DNA of 64,000 bases from Pantoea sp. A4 (GTDB lineage: Bacteria > Pseudomonadota > Gammaproteobacteria > Enterobacterales > Enterobacteriaceae): NCBI RefSeq assembly GCF_000295955.2, contig NZ_ALXE01000025.1, forward strand, positions 124,001-188,000, written 5' to 3'. Position 1 is the stretch's first letter. Each line of letters begins with the position of its first letter. Below, piece after piece: positions 8,332 to 16,892 of this stretch. The notes under the pieces were generated by a model that did not search any database, was not told the origin of the DNA, and saw nothing but the letters and a program-made list of their open reading frames with translations. The translations under genes were made by a program, and so were the position numbers.

Positions 8332-8365
8332 CGGTTAACGTATTATGGTCCACTTTGGTTGACAA
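8332..8365 (+). promoter_or_regulatory. Candidate BirA operator upstream of the SDR-bioMNY genes
   Basis: GGTTGACAA (8357-8365) matches the right arm of the bacterial BirA box (GGTTTACAA) at 8 of 9 positions. CGGTTAACG (8332-8340), 16 bases upstream, matches the left arm (TTGTAAACC/TTGTTAACC) at about 6 of 9. A -10-like TATTAT (8341-8346) lies inside the spacer, as in operators that overlap the promoter. It precedes the SDR gene at 8384, whose ribosome site is GGAGGGG. The left arm is weak, so this is a candidate only. Confidence 0.4.
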
Positions 8366-8383
8366 CTTAGCGCCGGAGGGGCG

Positions 8384-9097
8384 ATGAGTAAGAAAATGGC
8401 CCTGATAACCGGGGCGAGTCGGGGTATTGGCGCTGCGGTGGCACGCCATTTTTGGGCGCAGGGCTATTCGCTGCTGCTGGTGGCGCGTGACGATCAACGG
8501 CTTGAGCGCTTTGCTGCCAGCCTGCATGAGCAGTTGGGACAGCAAGTCACCCTGCTGGCCGTGGATCTCAGCGATCCGGTGGCGACGGCGGAAGTGCTGA
8601 CGCCAGCGCTGAGCCAGCTGCACAAAATTGATGTGCTGGTTAACGCGGCGGGAATTTTCCGGCCCGGATCGAGCAAGGCGCTGCTGCCCGATTTCAGCGC
8701 GATGCTCGACGTCAACGTCACGGCGGTACATCACCTGTGTCAGTTGGCCCTACCGGCGTTACGTCATGCTGGCCGGTCGCATATCTTCAATCTCTCTTCG
8801 CTGAGCGGCGTGCAAGCCTATGGCAGCATCGCCGGGTACGCGGCCAGTAAACATGCGCTGGTGGGCTACAGTTTGTCGCTCAGTCGCGAGCTGGCCGGGC
8901 AGGGGATTAAAGTCAGCGTGCTGTGCCCGGACGTGGTGGACACCGACATGTCCGCAGGCTCCGGGCTAACAGCAGAAGAGATGCTGCAACCGGAAGACAT
9001 CTGTAAATCTATCGCCTTTATTCTGTCTCTGTCGCCAGCGGCACACATCGAGAAATTAGTGCTGGGACGGGTCTATCGTCCGGCGGTGAAAAAGTAG
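8384..9097 (+). CDS. Short-chain dehydrogenase/reductase (SDR)
   Basis: A 237-residue classical SDR. The NAD(P)-binding motif TGASRGIG lies at residues 9-16, NAAG at 87-90, the catalytic serine in NLSSLSG (138-139), and YxxxK as Tyr152/Lys156. Arg in VARDD after the second strand favours NADPH. It is related to 3-oxoacyl reductases. Ten bases separate its stop from bioM, so it leads the bioMNY operon. The downstream ligase, thiolase and enoyl reductase genes suggest a 3-oxoacyl/3-hydroxyacyl substrate, but this is inference. Confidence 0.8.
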   Translation: MSKKMALITGASRGIGAAVARHFWAQGYSLLLVARDDQRLERFAASLHEQLGQQVTLLAVDLSDPVATAEVLTPALSQLHKIDVLVNAAGIFRPGSSKALLPDFSAMLDVNVTAVHHLCQLALPALRHAGRSHIFNLSSLSGVQAYGSIAGYAASKHALVGYSLSLSRELAGQGIKVSVLCPDVVDTDMSAGSGLTAEEMLQPEDICKSIAFILSLSPAAHIEKLVLGRVYRPAVKK

Positions 9098-9107
9098 AAA
9101 TCCTGAA

Positions 9108-9782
9108 ATGATTGAGATTAAAGACGTCAGCCACAGCTTTGGTGAGCGCAATGTATTGCGCAACCTGTCGCTGAATATCGATGAAAAGCGCGTCGGGATT
9201 GTCGGCAGCAATGGCTGCGGTAAAAGCACCTTTGTCCGCCTGCTCAATGGCCTGTTGGTACCGCAGCAGGGCGATGTGGTGGTGGATGGTCTGAACACCC
9301 GTAAAGCAGGCAAAGCGGTACGACGTAAAGTGGGGTTTGTCTTCCAAAACCCAGATAACCAGATAGTGCTGCCGCTGGTGGAAGAAGATCTCGCCTTCGG
9401 CATGAAAAATCTTGGTCTCAGCAAAGCGGTGATTGAGCAGCGCATTGAGGCGGTGCTGGCGCGTTACGATATGCAGGACTTCCGTCAGCATCCGGCGCAT
9501 CTGCTTAGCGGCGGTCAAAAACAGCTGATGGCAATTTCTGGCGTACTGGTTATGGAACCAGACTACATCGTGTTTGATGAGCCGACGACGCTGCTCGACC
9601 TGCGTAATAAACGACGCATTGCTCAGGCTATTGATGAGCTGGATCAGAAGGCGATTGTGGTTTCACACGATCTCGAGTTCCTGCAACACTTTGACCGCGT
9701 GCTGGTCTTCGAACAGGGCCAGGTGGTAGTGGATGACGTTCCCGCCGTGGCCATACCGGCTTATGTGGCGCGCATGTCATGA
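9108..9782 (+). CDS. bioM: Biotin ECF transporter ATPase BioM
   Basis: A 224-residue single ABC ATPase of the CbiO/EcfA type. It has Walker [10 protein letters not shown] (about residues 34-42), Q-loop VFQNPDNQI, signature LSGGQKQL and Walker B YIVFDEP. The [10 protein letters not shown]-loop is the usual form in energy-coupling-factor ATPases. It powers biotin uptake with BioN and the S-component BioY; the downstream BioY identifies the substrate. It overlaps bioN by 4 bases (ATGA). Confidence 0.85.
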   Translation: MIEIKDVSHSFGERNVLRNLSLNIDEKRVGIVGSNGCGKSTFVRLLNGLLVPQQGDVVVDGLNTRKAGKAVRRKVGFVFQNPDNQIVLPLVEEDLAFGMKNLGLSKAVIEQRIEAVLARYDMQDFRQHPAHLLSGGQKQLMAISGVLVMEPDYIVFDEPTTLLDLRNKRRIAQAIDELDQKAIVVSHDLEFLQHFDRVLVFEQGQVVVDDVPAVAIPAYVARMS

Positions 9783-10408
9783 CCAGCAGCGACTATCAAC
9801 CGGGTCACACCCTGATTCATCGCACGCCGCCGGTGATCAAACTGCTGCTGCTGGCGTGCACCGGTACTGCGCTGTTCCTTCTGCCGCAGCTGTGGCTGAC
9901 CGGGGCGGTAGCGCTGCTGGTGGTGCTGCTCTATCTCCTGGCCGGGCTGTCATGGCGTTTGCTGCTGCGTCAGGTGAAACCACTGTGGCCGGTGCTACTG
10001 CTGCTGTTTGTGGTACAGGGCTTATTAGTGAGCTGGCCAGCAGGTGTGCTGGTGGTGGTACGGCTGGCGGCACTGATCCTCGCAGCGGCATTAATCACGC
10101 TGACCACGCGCAGTTCGGCGATGATCGCCGCGCTGGAAAAAAGCCTGGGCTGGCTGCGCTTTCTTGGCATTAATCCGGCGAAAGTCAGCCTCGCGCTGGC
10201 GCTGGCGATGCGCTTTATTCCGGTGCTGGCGGCGATCACGGTCGACGTGCGGGAAGCGCAAAAAGCGCGCGGGCTGGACCACAGTATTATCGCCATCGCC
10301 GTGCCGGTGATGGTGCGCACGTTAAAGATGGCTGAGGATATTTCCCAGGCTATTGAGGCGCGGGCCTATGATGCCGCGCCAGATTCTAATGATAATCCGC
10401 GAGCCTGA
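9779..10408 (+). CDS. bioN: Biotin ECF transporter transmembrane coupling subunit BioN
   Basis: A 209-residue EcfT-family membrane protein: several hydrophobic helices in residues 19-110, then the amphipathic coupling helices. Two ARG-type signature triplets needed for ATPase contact are seen: EAQKARGLD and, in altered form, AIEARAYD (ARA instead of ARG). It links BioM to BioY. The gene is translationally coupled to bioM and lies 9 bases before bioY. Confidence 0.85.
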   Translation: MTSSDYQPGHTLIHRTPPVIKLLLLACTGTALFLLPQLWLTGAVALLVVLLYLLAGLSWRLLLRQVKPLWPVLLLLFVVQGLLVSWPAGVLVVVRLAALILAAALITLTTRSSAMIAALEKSLGWLRFLGINPAKVSLALALAMRFIPVLAAITVDVREAQKARGLDHSIIAIAVPVMVRTLKMAEDISQAIEARAYDAAPDSNDNPRA

Positions 10409-10417
10409 GGAAAAAGC

Positions 10418-10951
10418 GTGACCACGAAAGATATCGTATTGATTGCCCTGTTTGCCGCACTGACCGCGGCAATGGGACTGTTTCCGGCGTTTAACATTCC
10501 CATGATTGGCGTGCCGATCACCGTCCAGACCTTTGGCTTTATGCTGGCGGGCGCGCTGATTGGGGCCAAACGTGGCGCACTGGCGATGCTGCTGTTTGTC
10601 TTGCTGCTGGCGGTGGGCTTCCCGTTGCTGTCCGGTGGACGAGGCGGCTTAGGGATTTTCCTTGGCCCGAGCGGTGGCTATATCCTTGCCTGGCCGCTGG
10701 TGGCCGGACTGATTGGCCTGCTGTACAGCAAGCTAAAGCAGCCTACGCCGTGGCAGGAGTTTTTGATCATGGTGGCGGGCGGGATTGTGCTGGAATATGC
10801 GATTGGCATTCCCTGGGTGGCGATGGCGGCGAATCTGCCGCTGGCGAAAGCGGCGCTGGGTAGCGCCGCATTTATTCCCGGCGATATCGTGAAGATTGTG
10901 CTGGCGATCCTGATTATTCGCCCGGTGCGGCGAGCCTTTCCGGGCTGGTAA
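10418..10951 (+). CDS. bioY: Biotin-specific S-component BioY
   Basis: A 177-residue membrane protein with six hydrophobic segments and the BioY pattern: FAALTAAMG near the N-terminus, IPMIGVPITVQTFGFMLAG, LGPSGGYILAW, and a C-terminal FIPGDIVKIVLA. BioY binds biotin and can act with the BioMN energising module. It starts with GTG (GAGGAAAAAGC upstream gives the ribosome site). Escherichia coli lacks this system and uses YigM, so its presence here is a point of difference. BioY genes are commonly controlled by BirA; a candidate box lies upstream of the operon. Confidence 0.92.
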   Translation: MTTKDIVLIALFAALTAAMGLFPAFNIPMIGVPITVQTFGFMLAGALIGAKRGALAMLLFVLLLAVGFPLLSGGRGGLGIFLGPSGGYILAWPLVAGLIGLLYSKLKQPTPWQEFLIMVAGGIVLEYAIGIPWVAMAANLPLAKAALGSAAFIPGDIVKIVLAILIIRPVRRAFPGW

Positions 10952-11944
10952 TCAGCGCAGATCAATCACCACTTTGCCCTGATGATCAGGATCGCGCAGC
11001 GCAGTGATGGCGCGATCAATCTCCAGCAGCGGGAATGTCTCTCCCAGCTCGGTGTAGATGACGCCGTCGCGGATCAGGGCCATCACTTCATCCAGCCGCG
11101 CCTGCACCTGCTCGCGTGGCTGGCTGTGAACCCACTGCCGCAGGTGGAAGTTGCTGAAACGAATATCAGGCCGTGAGCGCCAGAACTGTGGCGGCACCGC
11201 TTTACCAGACAGCAGACCATAATGAATAAACTGACCGTTTGTGCGAATCACATCGCCATAAATCAGCGACTCATCACCACCAATACAATCCAGTACGGCA
11301 TTCACGCCACCGCTATTTTTTACTGACTGCATCTGCTGAAGGAAATTAACGTCGCTGGAGTTAAGCACGGCCTCAGTATTAAACTCAGAGAACAGATTCA
11401 TATTCTCTTTTTTACGCACGACCACAATCGGATTTATTCCGCGCAGGTTAGCCAACCCAATTAGCATTTTACCGATGGCCGAGTTGGCGGCATTAATAAG
11501 AATGCGCATATCAGGGGTGAAAGTTAATGCCTCGGTCAGCATTAACCAGGCAGTCATCGGGTTAACGTAGCTACAAACGGCCTGTAAATCACTAATAAAA
11601 TCGGGCAGGGTAAAACACCAGGCGGCATCGGTATCTTTAAGGGTTTGCCAGTTGCCCATACTGCCAATCGGCAGAACGCGCTGGCCGGGTTGTAATGGGC
11701 TGTCTGGGTGGGCTTCGCTAATCACACCCACCCCTTCAAATCCCGGTACGAAAGGCAAAGAGATACGCGAGCGATAGGCACCAGAAAGGGTAATAACATC
11801 AGAGGGATTGATGGTGGCATAGACCATTTTTACCCGAACCTGGCCCGCCGCCAGCGGTGGCAACGGAACATTTTCCAGTTCAACCACCTCGCTGATATCG
11901 CCAAATGCGCGGACCATGGCTCTGGTGCAGGTATTATTTTTCAT
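10952..11944 (-). CDS. Zinc-free medium-chain reductase, trans-2-enoyl-CoA/ACP reductase (MECR/ETR)-like
   Basis: A 330-residue medium-chain dehydrogenase/reductase. The GroES-like N-terminal domain contains INPSDVITLSGAYRSR, the pattern of mitochondrial-type enoyl reductases, and PGFEGVGVI. The nucleotide-binding domain has NAANSAIGKMLIGLA in place of the AxxGxxG of alcohol dehydrogenases; no zinc-ligand cysteine cluster is seen. NADPH is the likely cofactor (VVRKKEN after the second strand). It is divergent from the thioesterase gene with 41 bases between the starts. The probable role is reduction of 2-enoyl thioesters in the acyl gene set around it. Confidence 0.7.
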   Translation of the reverse strand: MKNNTCTRAMVRAFGDISEVVELENVPLPPLAAGQVRVKMVYATINPSDVITLSGAYRSRISLPFVPGFEGVGVISEAHPDSPLQPGQRVLPIGSMGNWQTLKDTDAAWCFTLPDFISDLQAVCSYVNPMTAWLMLTEALTFTPDMRILINAANSAIGKMLIGLANLRGINPIVVVRKKENMNLFSEFNTEAVLNSSDVNFLQQMQSVKNSGGVNAVLDCIGGDESLIYGDVIRTNGQFIHYGLLSGKAVPPQFWRSRPDIRFSNFHLRQWVHSQPREQVQARLDEVMALIRDGVIYTELGETFPLLEIDRAITALRDPDHQGKVVIDLR

Positions 11945-11985
11945 GTAAAATTTCCGCCATTCGGTTATTCTGGAGTCGTATTTTT

Positions 11986-12417
11986 GTGACTGGTGACGTT
12001 ATTATTAAAACATTCCGGGTATCCATGCGGGATATTGATTTAAACGGACATGTTCATAATTCAGTATATCTGGATTACTTTGAAGATGCGGTTGTCGAAC
12101 AGTTGCGCGCCTTTAATTTAATCCCGTTATTTCGCCCGGCCACAGCTGGCGTATCCTATCATGTGAAAAAAAGTGAGGCAACGTACCACCTGCCGCTGGC
12201 AGTGGATGATATTGTCACGCCAAAAGTGATGCTGGAGAAACTGGGTAATTCCAGTCTGACCTTCGCGATTGAATTGCAACGTAATAATGAAACGGTCATT
12301 TGTGCCAGCGGCAAACTGGTGTGGGTGTGCGTCGATCTCGACGATCACAAACCGCGCCCGATTCCGGAGGCCACCCGCCAGCAGTTGATCGCCTGTTTTC
12401 AGCCTGACGGAGCCTGA
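11986..12417 (+). CDS. Acyl-CoA thioesterase, 4HBT hotdog family
   Basis: About 143 residues from a GTG start at 11986 with GGAG at 11972-11975. The hotdog-fold active-site loop reads RDIDLNGHVHNSVYLDYFEDA, the D-x-x-GHVxNxxY pattern of 4-hydroxybenzoyl-CoA thioesterase-like enzymes and YbgC/FadM proteins. The frame continues upstream to 11905 but that part lies over the opposite-strand gene. The stop is 5 bases before the AMP-ligase gene, so they are co-transcribed. It probably hydrolyses an acyl-CoA formed in this cluster. Confidence 0.8.
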   Translation: MTGDVIIKTFRVSMRDIDLNGHVHNSVYLDYFEDAVVEQLRAFNLIPLFRPATAGVSYHVKKSEATYHLPLAVDDIVTPKVMLEKLGNSSLTFAIELQRNNETVICASGKLVWVCVDLDDHKPRPIPEATRQQLIACFQPDGA

Positions 12418-12422
12418 ATAGC

Positions 12423-13886
12423 GTGCCCGTTCATGACAAAGTCGCCGGCTACGCACGGCAAAAACCGCACCAGATTGCCATCACGCACGATGAGGGCTGC
12501 CTGAGCTGGCAGCAGCTGTGGCGCTGGTCAGTGGCGCTGTATCAGCAGATCCGTGCCGATACTGAGCACGATCGGGTGATTGGTCTTGCCTGTGGTAATC
12601 ATCTGGCTTTTGTCCCTGGCTGGCTGGCGGCTACCGCCAAACGCCATACCTGCGCGGTGTTTGACCCGGATCTGCCCGCTGCCCGGCTGGATGAGCTGCT
12701 CAGCAGAGTCAAACCCGATGAGCTGCTGCTCACGCGCGAGCAAACCACACTGGCACAACGGGCGCAGCAGCTGGATATCGCCATCCGCTATCTCGACGAT
12801 TTGCGTGAACAAGAAGTGGAGGATGATGCTGAATTCTGTGCCGGGGTAAATGCACTCACGCCGTTTCTGATCAACTTCACCTCGGGCACCACCAGCCTGC
12901 CAAAAGCCTTTACCCGCCAGCGCCGCTCCTGGTGGCAAAGCCTGCGTGACGGCTACGCACTGTTTGGGCTGGGTGAGACCACCTCCACGCTGTTTCCCGG
13001 CCCGCTGTTTCACGGTATTGGGCTGTATGCACTGAATGAGGCGCTGGATGCCGGGCATCATTTTTACTCTCTGAGCAAATGGTCTGGCGCGGGCACGCTC
13101 GCGCTGTTGGCGGAGCAGAAGATTGACCGGTTGGTTGTGGTGCCAACCATGCTGGCGGCCTTTGCGGAGCTGCCTGAGCAGCCGTTAAATCAGGTGAAGC
13201 GGGTATTGAGCGCCGGAGCCAAAATGCAGTATCACCACTTTGCCAGCGCCCGTAGCCGTTTTCCTGCTGCACAGCTACAGGAATATTATGGCGCATCCGA
13301 ACTGGGCTTTATTGCGGTCTCCAGCCTCACGGATGAAAACGTCGACGATCAACTCCTGACCGTAGGCGTAGCTTTCCCCGGTACAACGCTCAGCATCCGT
13401 AATCAGCAGGATGAATGTGTGGCACCCGGCGTGACGGGCACTATCTGGCTGCAAAGCCCGCAAATTTGCGGCGGCTATTTGTGGGGGGATGAAAGTCACG
13501 CGTTCCGCCACACCGCCGCGGGAGCCACGGTACAGGATCTTGGCTATCTTGATGCGCAGGGGCGGCTGGTGGTGATGGGGCGCAGCGGCGATATGGTCAC
13601 GGTGGGGGGCAACAATGTCTATCTGGCGGAGATTGAGGCCGCGTTGAAAACCCTCGATGATGTGCAGGAAGTGGTGGTGCTGGCCGCAGATGACCTGCGG
13701 CTGGGGAAAAAACTGCTGGCGTTTATTCGTGGTCAGCACACTGACTTTGCTTCTCTGCCGCAGCGCAGTCGCCAACTGCTGGCGAAGTATAAAATTCCCC
13801 ATCATTTTATTGCTGTTTCACACTGGCCTCTCACCGTCAGCGGTAAGATTGATCGTCGAGCCTTGTTACAGGAATTCACTCCATGA
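12423..13886 (+). CDS. Acyl-CoA synthetase / AMP-dependent ligase (YhfT-like)
   Basis: A 487-residue ANL-superfamily enzyme. The phosphate-binding loop is FTSGTTSLPK (residues 152-161), motif A5 YYGASELGF, A8 near LVVMGRSGDMVTVGG, and the C-terminal catalytic lysine in VSGKIDRRAL. It activates a carboxylic acid through an acyl-adenylate, most likely to the CoA thioester. It starts with GTG 5 bases after the thioesterase stop and overlaps the thiolase by 4 bases. A fatty-acyl ligase next to a BioY-type transporter and a thiolase is also found in Bacillus (yhfT-yhfS-yhfU), which is why a link to biotin or its precursor is suspected. Confidence 0.85.
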   Translation: MPVHDKVAGYARQKPHQIAITHDEGCLSWQQLWRWSVALYQQIRADTEHDRVIGLACGNHLAFVPGWLAATAKRHTCAVFDPDLPAARLDELLSRVKPDELLLTREQTTLAQRAQQLDIAIRYLDDLREQEVEDDAEFCAGVNALTPFLINFTSGTTSLPKAFTRQRRSWWQSLRDGYALFGLGETTSTLFPGPLFHGIGLYALNEALDAGHHFYSLSKWSGAGTLALLAEQKIDRLVVVPTMLAAFAELPEQPLNQVKRVLSAGAKMQYHHFASARSRFPAAQLQEYYGASELGFIAVSSLTDENVDDQLLTVGVAFPGTTLSIRNQQDECVAPGVTGTIWLQSPQICGGYLWGDESHAFRHTAAGATVQDLGYLDAQGRLVVMGRSGDMVTVGGNNVYLAEIEAALKTLDDVQEVVVLAADDLRLGKKLLAFIRGQHTDFASLPQRSRQLLAKYKIPHHFIAVSHWPLTVSGKIDRRALLQEFTP

Positions 13887-15088
13887 ACCGCGATAATTTT
13901 CAGCCTGCCGAAGACAACCAGCCCGTGATTGTTGCTGCGTATCGTACGCCGGTAGGTCGGGCGTATGGGGCGTTATCCAGCCTGAGCCTGAGCGAGCTAC
14001 TGGCACCGCTGTTCGGCAAAATAAGCGCGGATGCCCGGTTCTGCGCAGATCAGGTGGACGAAGTGATTATCGGCAATGCCACGGGCGGCGGCGGTAATAT
14101 TGCCCGCCTGGCGGCGTTAAGTGCTGGGTTGCCACTGAGCATTCCGGCAGTAACGATAGACCGGCAGTGTGGTGCCGGGCTGGAAGCGGTGATGCAGGCT
14201 TGCCGTTTGATTCAGGCACAGGCCGGTGACTGTTATCTGGCTGGCGGGGTGGAGAGCGTCAGTACCGCACCGTGGCGGGTGGAAAAACCGGCCACAGCGA
14301 AACAGCTGCCGCGCTTTTTTTCCCGCGCGCAGTTTTCGCCAGAGGAGATTGGCGATCCGGAAATGGGCGTGGCGGCGGAGAACGTTGCCAGCAAGTACGG
14401 TATTAGCCGCGAACGTCAGGATGCCTTCGCGTTGCGTAGCCATCAGCGGGCGGTTGCGGCTCAGCAAAAGGGCCTGTTTAACGCGGAGCTGGTGCCACTG
14501 AGGGCGGGCGAGCAGTGGGTAAACCAGGATGAGTGTCCAAGGCCTGCGACCTCACTGGAAAAACTGGCAGCACTGCCAGCGGCCTTTGTGGCGCAAGGGA
14601 GCGTTACTGCGGGTAACTGCTGTCCGCTGAATGATGGTGCTGCACTGGTGCTGATCATGAGTCGCCGTAAGGCTCGGGAAGCGGGTTTTAGCTCTGGTTT
14701 GCAGTTTGTTGATGGTTGTAGCGCAGGGGTTGATCCTCACTATCTTGGCATTGGCCCGGTGCCTGCGACGCAAAAGCTGATGCAACGTCAGCAAATGGCC
14801 GATCTCTCCGACGTTGGGCTGATCGAGTTTAACGAGGCTTTTGCCTCGCAGGTGTTGGCTTCCCTTGATCTCTTAGGCGTCGATGAACAGCGCGTCAATC
14901 AGCAGGGTGGGGCGATTGCTTTGGGCCATCCTTATGGTGCTTCCGGGGCGATTCTGGTGACGAGGCTGTTCCACCAGCGAGCGGCGTCAGGCGAAAACAG
15001 CGATTATGCGCTGGCAATGCTCGGCATTGCCGGTGGCCTGGGATTGAGTGCGTTGTTTAAACACGTTGAGTTATCACCCACCGCGTAA
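13883..15088 (+). CDS. Thiolase-family protein lacking the C-terminal catalytic cysteine (YhfS-like)
   Basis: A 401-residue thiolase. The nucleophilic Cys96 is present in DRQCGAGLEA, as are NEAFA (residues 316-320) and His349 in GHPYGASGA. The second catalytic cysteine, normally in a C-IGGG-G motif near the C-terminus, is replaced by glycine (Gly381 in MLGIAGGLG). Without it the usual proton transfer for degradative thiolysis or Claisen condensation would be impaired, so the reaction may differ from a standard acetyl-CoA acetyltransferase. The gene overlaps the ligase gene and ends the plus-strand unit; the crotonase gene converges on it. Confidence 0.85.
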   Translation: MNRDNFQPAEDNQPVIVAAYRTPVGRAYGALSSLSLSELLAPLFGKISADARFCADQVDEVIIGNATGGGGNIARLAALSAGLPLSIPAVTIDRQCGAGLEAVMQACRLIQAQAGDCYLAGGVESVSTAPWRVEKPATAKQLPRFFSRAQFSPEEIGDPEMGVAAENVASKYGISRERQDAFALRSHQRAVAAQQKGLFNAELVPLRAGEQWVNQDECPRPATSLEKLAALPAAFVAQGSVTAGNCCPLNDGAALVLIMSRRKAREAGFSSGLQFVDGCSAGVDPHYLGIGPVPATQKLMQRQQMADLSDVGLIEFNEAFASQVLASLDLLGVDEQRVNQQGGAIALGHPYGASGAILVTRLFHQRAASGENSDYALAMLGIAGGLGLSALFKHVELSPTA

Positions 15089-15102
15089 AAGCGTGGCGGG
15101 GG

Positions 15103-15882
15103 TTAGCGTCCGCGCCACTGTGGCTTGCGGCGTTGTTGCCAGGCCTGCTGGCTCTCCTGCGCATCTTCACTCTGGGCTAACTGCATAAGTGCCTGTTCCT
15201 GCTGTTGCTGCAAGCTGCTGCGGTCGCCGTCTAAGGCGATGTTTGCCAACGCATTACAGGCCTGCACGGCCAGCGGTGCGTTAGCCGCCACCTGTTCAGC
15301 CAGCGCCAGCGCTTCCCTGGCGACATTTTCTGCGCTCACGACCCGATTGATTAAACCCAACACCTGCGCGCGGGTTGCGGAAATGGGCAGGCCAGTGAGC
15401 AACATCTCACGGGCAATAGCAGGCGGGAGCCGCGTCATTAGCCGTTCAATACCGCCACCTGCGGGCAGCAGATTGTGACGCACCTCTGGCAGCATCAGTT
15501 GGCAGCCTTCGGCGGCGACGATCATTTCGCACTGCAACGCCAATTCCAGCCCGCCCCCTGCGGCAGTGCCATTCAGGGCCGCGATCCAGATTTTACGCCG
15601 GGTCAGATACTGAAGCGGGCTAAACCCACCGTGCCGATTACGCAAGGTATCGCCGCCGTTCACCAGCGCTTCGTTGAGATCGGCCCCGGCGCAGAAGCTT
15701 TTCTCCCCTTTACCGGTCAGGATCACCACCCGCAGTGCGGGCTGTTGTTCACAGTGATCAACCACCTGCGCGAGTTCTGCCACCATCGCGGCATTATAGG
15801 CGTTGTGCTGCGTCGGACGGTTCAGCGTCACCTGCGCGATTTCCGGGCTTAACAGGGTGAATTCCAGCGTGGTCAGAAGCAT
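15103..15882 (-). CDS. Enoyl-CoA hydratase/isomerase (crotonase) family protein
   Basis: A 259-residue crotonase. The oxyanion-hole motif is FCAGADLNE, the second is NGTAAGGGLELAL, and the acidic active-site region reads LPEVRHNLLPAGGG; one of the two hydratase glutamates is in this last segment. The ATG at 15882 has AGGA about 8 bases upstream; a TTG six bases earlier is less likely. It lies 21 bases after the LysR gene on the same strand and converges with the thiolase. It fits the hydration step of the acyl-CoA set. Confidence 0.85.
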   Translation of the reverse strand: MLLTTLEFTLLSPEIAQVTLNRPTQHNAYNAAMVAELAQVVDHCEQQPALRVVILTGKGEKSFCAGADLNEALVNGGDTLRNRHGGFSPLQYLTRRKIWIAALNGTAAGGGLELALQCEMIVAAEGCQLMLPEVRHNLLPAGGGIERLMTRLPPAIAREMLLTGLPISATRAQVLGLINRVVSAENVAREALALAEQVAANAPLAVQACNALANIALDGDRSSLQQQQEQALMQLAQSEDAQESQQAWQQRRKPQWRGR

Positions 15883-15903
15883 ACACAATCCTGAATGTGG
15901 TGT

Positions 15904-16791
15904 TTATAGCAGTGCCTGTGGGCACTGTTCGCTTACCCAACTGATAAAGCTGCGGTATTTGGCGCTGGCCTGAAGATCCTGTCGCCACAGCAGATGGACC
16001 GGGCGCGAATCGGGCAATTGGTCGTCCAGCAGGGTGACTAGCTTGCCTGCGGCAATATCTTCCTGCAACAGCAAATCGGATTGCAGAATCAGGCCCGCGC
16101 CCGCCAGCGCTGCCCGGCGAAGTGCCTGGCTATCGTTACAGCTGAACGTTACGCTTTCCGGCCAAATCAGCTGTTCGCCGCTGCGCCACGCATTGCGTTT
16201 GTTCCAGTTACTGTAACGCAGGCAGCGATGGCGCGGCAGGTCATCAATGGAGGCAGGGGCACCGTGTGCCGCAAGGTAGGCAGGCGCGGCGGCAATCACC
16301 ATGCGATATTCACCGAGATAGCGCGCCACCAGCGGGCTGTCCGGCGGAATTTCGCCCACGCGCAAGGCAAAATCGAATCCCTCCGCCAGAAGGTCGACAA
16401 AACGATCGCTCAGGGTGAGTTCAATCCGCACTTCCGGAAACTGCTGCTGAAATTCACTGCACAGGCGGGCGACCACACAAGCCCCTAATGTGAAGGGGGC
16501 GCTGATGCGCAGGCTGCCTGCCGGGAAACGGCGCAAGCTGCCGATTCGCCCCTCTGCATTGCGCAGCGCCTGAAGCATCGCCTGGCTCTCCTCGTACCAT
16601 GCCTGTCCCGCTTCTGTCAGTGTCTGGCTGCGAGTATTGCGCTGCAACAGCCTCACCTGTAGCTGTTGTTCCAGTTGGGCTACGCTTTTGCCCACCATCA
16701 CCGCTGAGATCTCCAGCTGTTTTGCCGCCTCGGTAAAACTGCCTCCTTCCACGACCGCGACAAAAATCTCCATAGCACGCAGTTTATTCAT
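15904..16791 (-). CDS. LysR-family transcriptional regulator
   Basis: A 295-residue LTTR: winged helix-turn-helix in residues 1-60 (MEIFVAVVEGGSFTEAAKQL), then the linker helix and an effector-binding domain of the CrgA/AaeR-type group. It is divergent from an SDR-fold gene with about 100 bases between, the usual layout of a regulator and its target, and it lies just upstream of the crotonase gene on the same strand, so it may also drive that gene. The inducer is unknown. Confidence 0.85.
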   Translation of the reverse strand: MNKLRAMEIFVAVVEGGSFTEAAKQLEISAVMVGKSVAQLEQQLQVRLLQRNTRSQTLTEAGQAWYEESQAMLQALRNAEGRIGSLRRFPAGSLRISAPFTLGACVVARLCSEFQQQFPEVRIELTLSDRFVDLLAEGFDFALRVGEIPPDSPLVARYLGEYRMVIAAAPAYLAAHGAPASIDDLPRHRCLRYSNWNKRNAWRSGEQLIWPESVTFSCNDSQALRRAALAGAGLILQSDLLLQEDIAAGKLVTLLDDQLPDSRPVHLLWRQDLQASAKYRSFISWVSEQCPQALL

Positions 16792-16892
16792 GATTGCAAA
16801 CCAAAAGTTAGGAATGACTTAATAGATGGCCTGTTTTTCTCGGGATTGCAATACGAGAGGATGGATTCACACCCATTCAGGAGGATTTTAAG

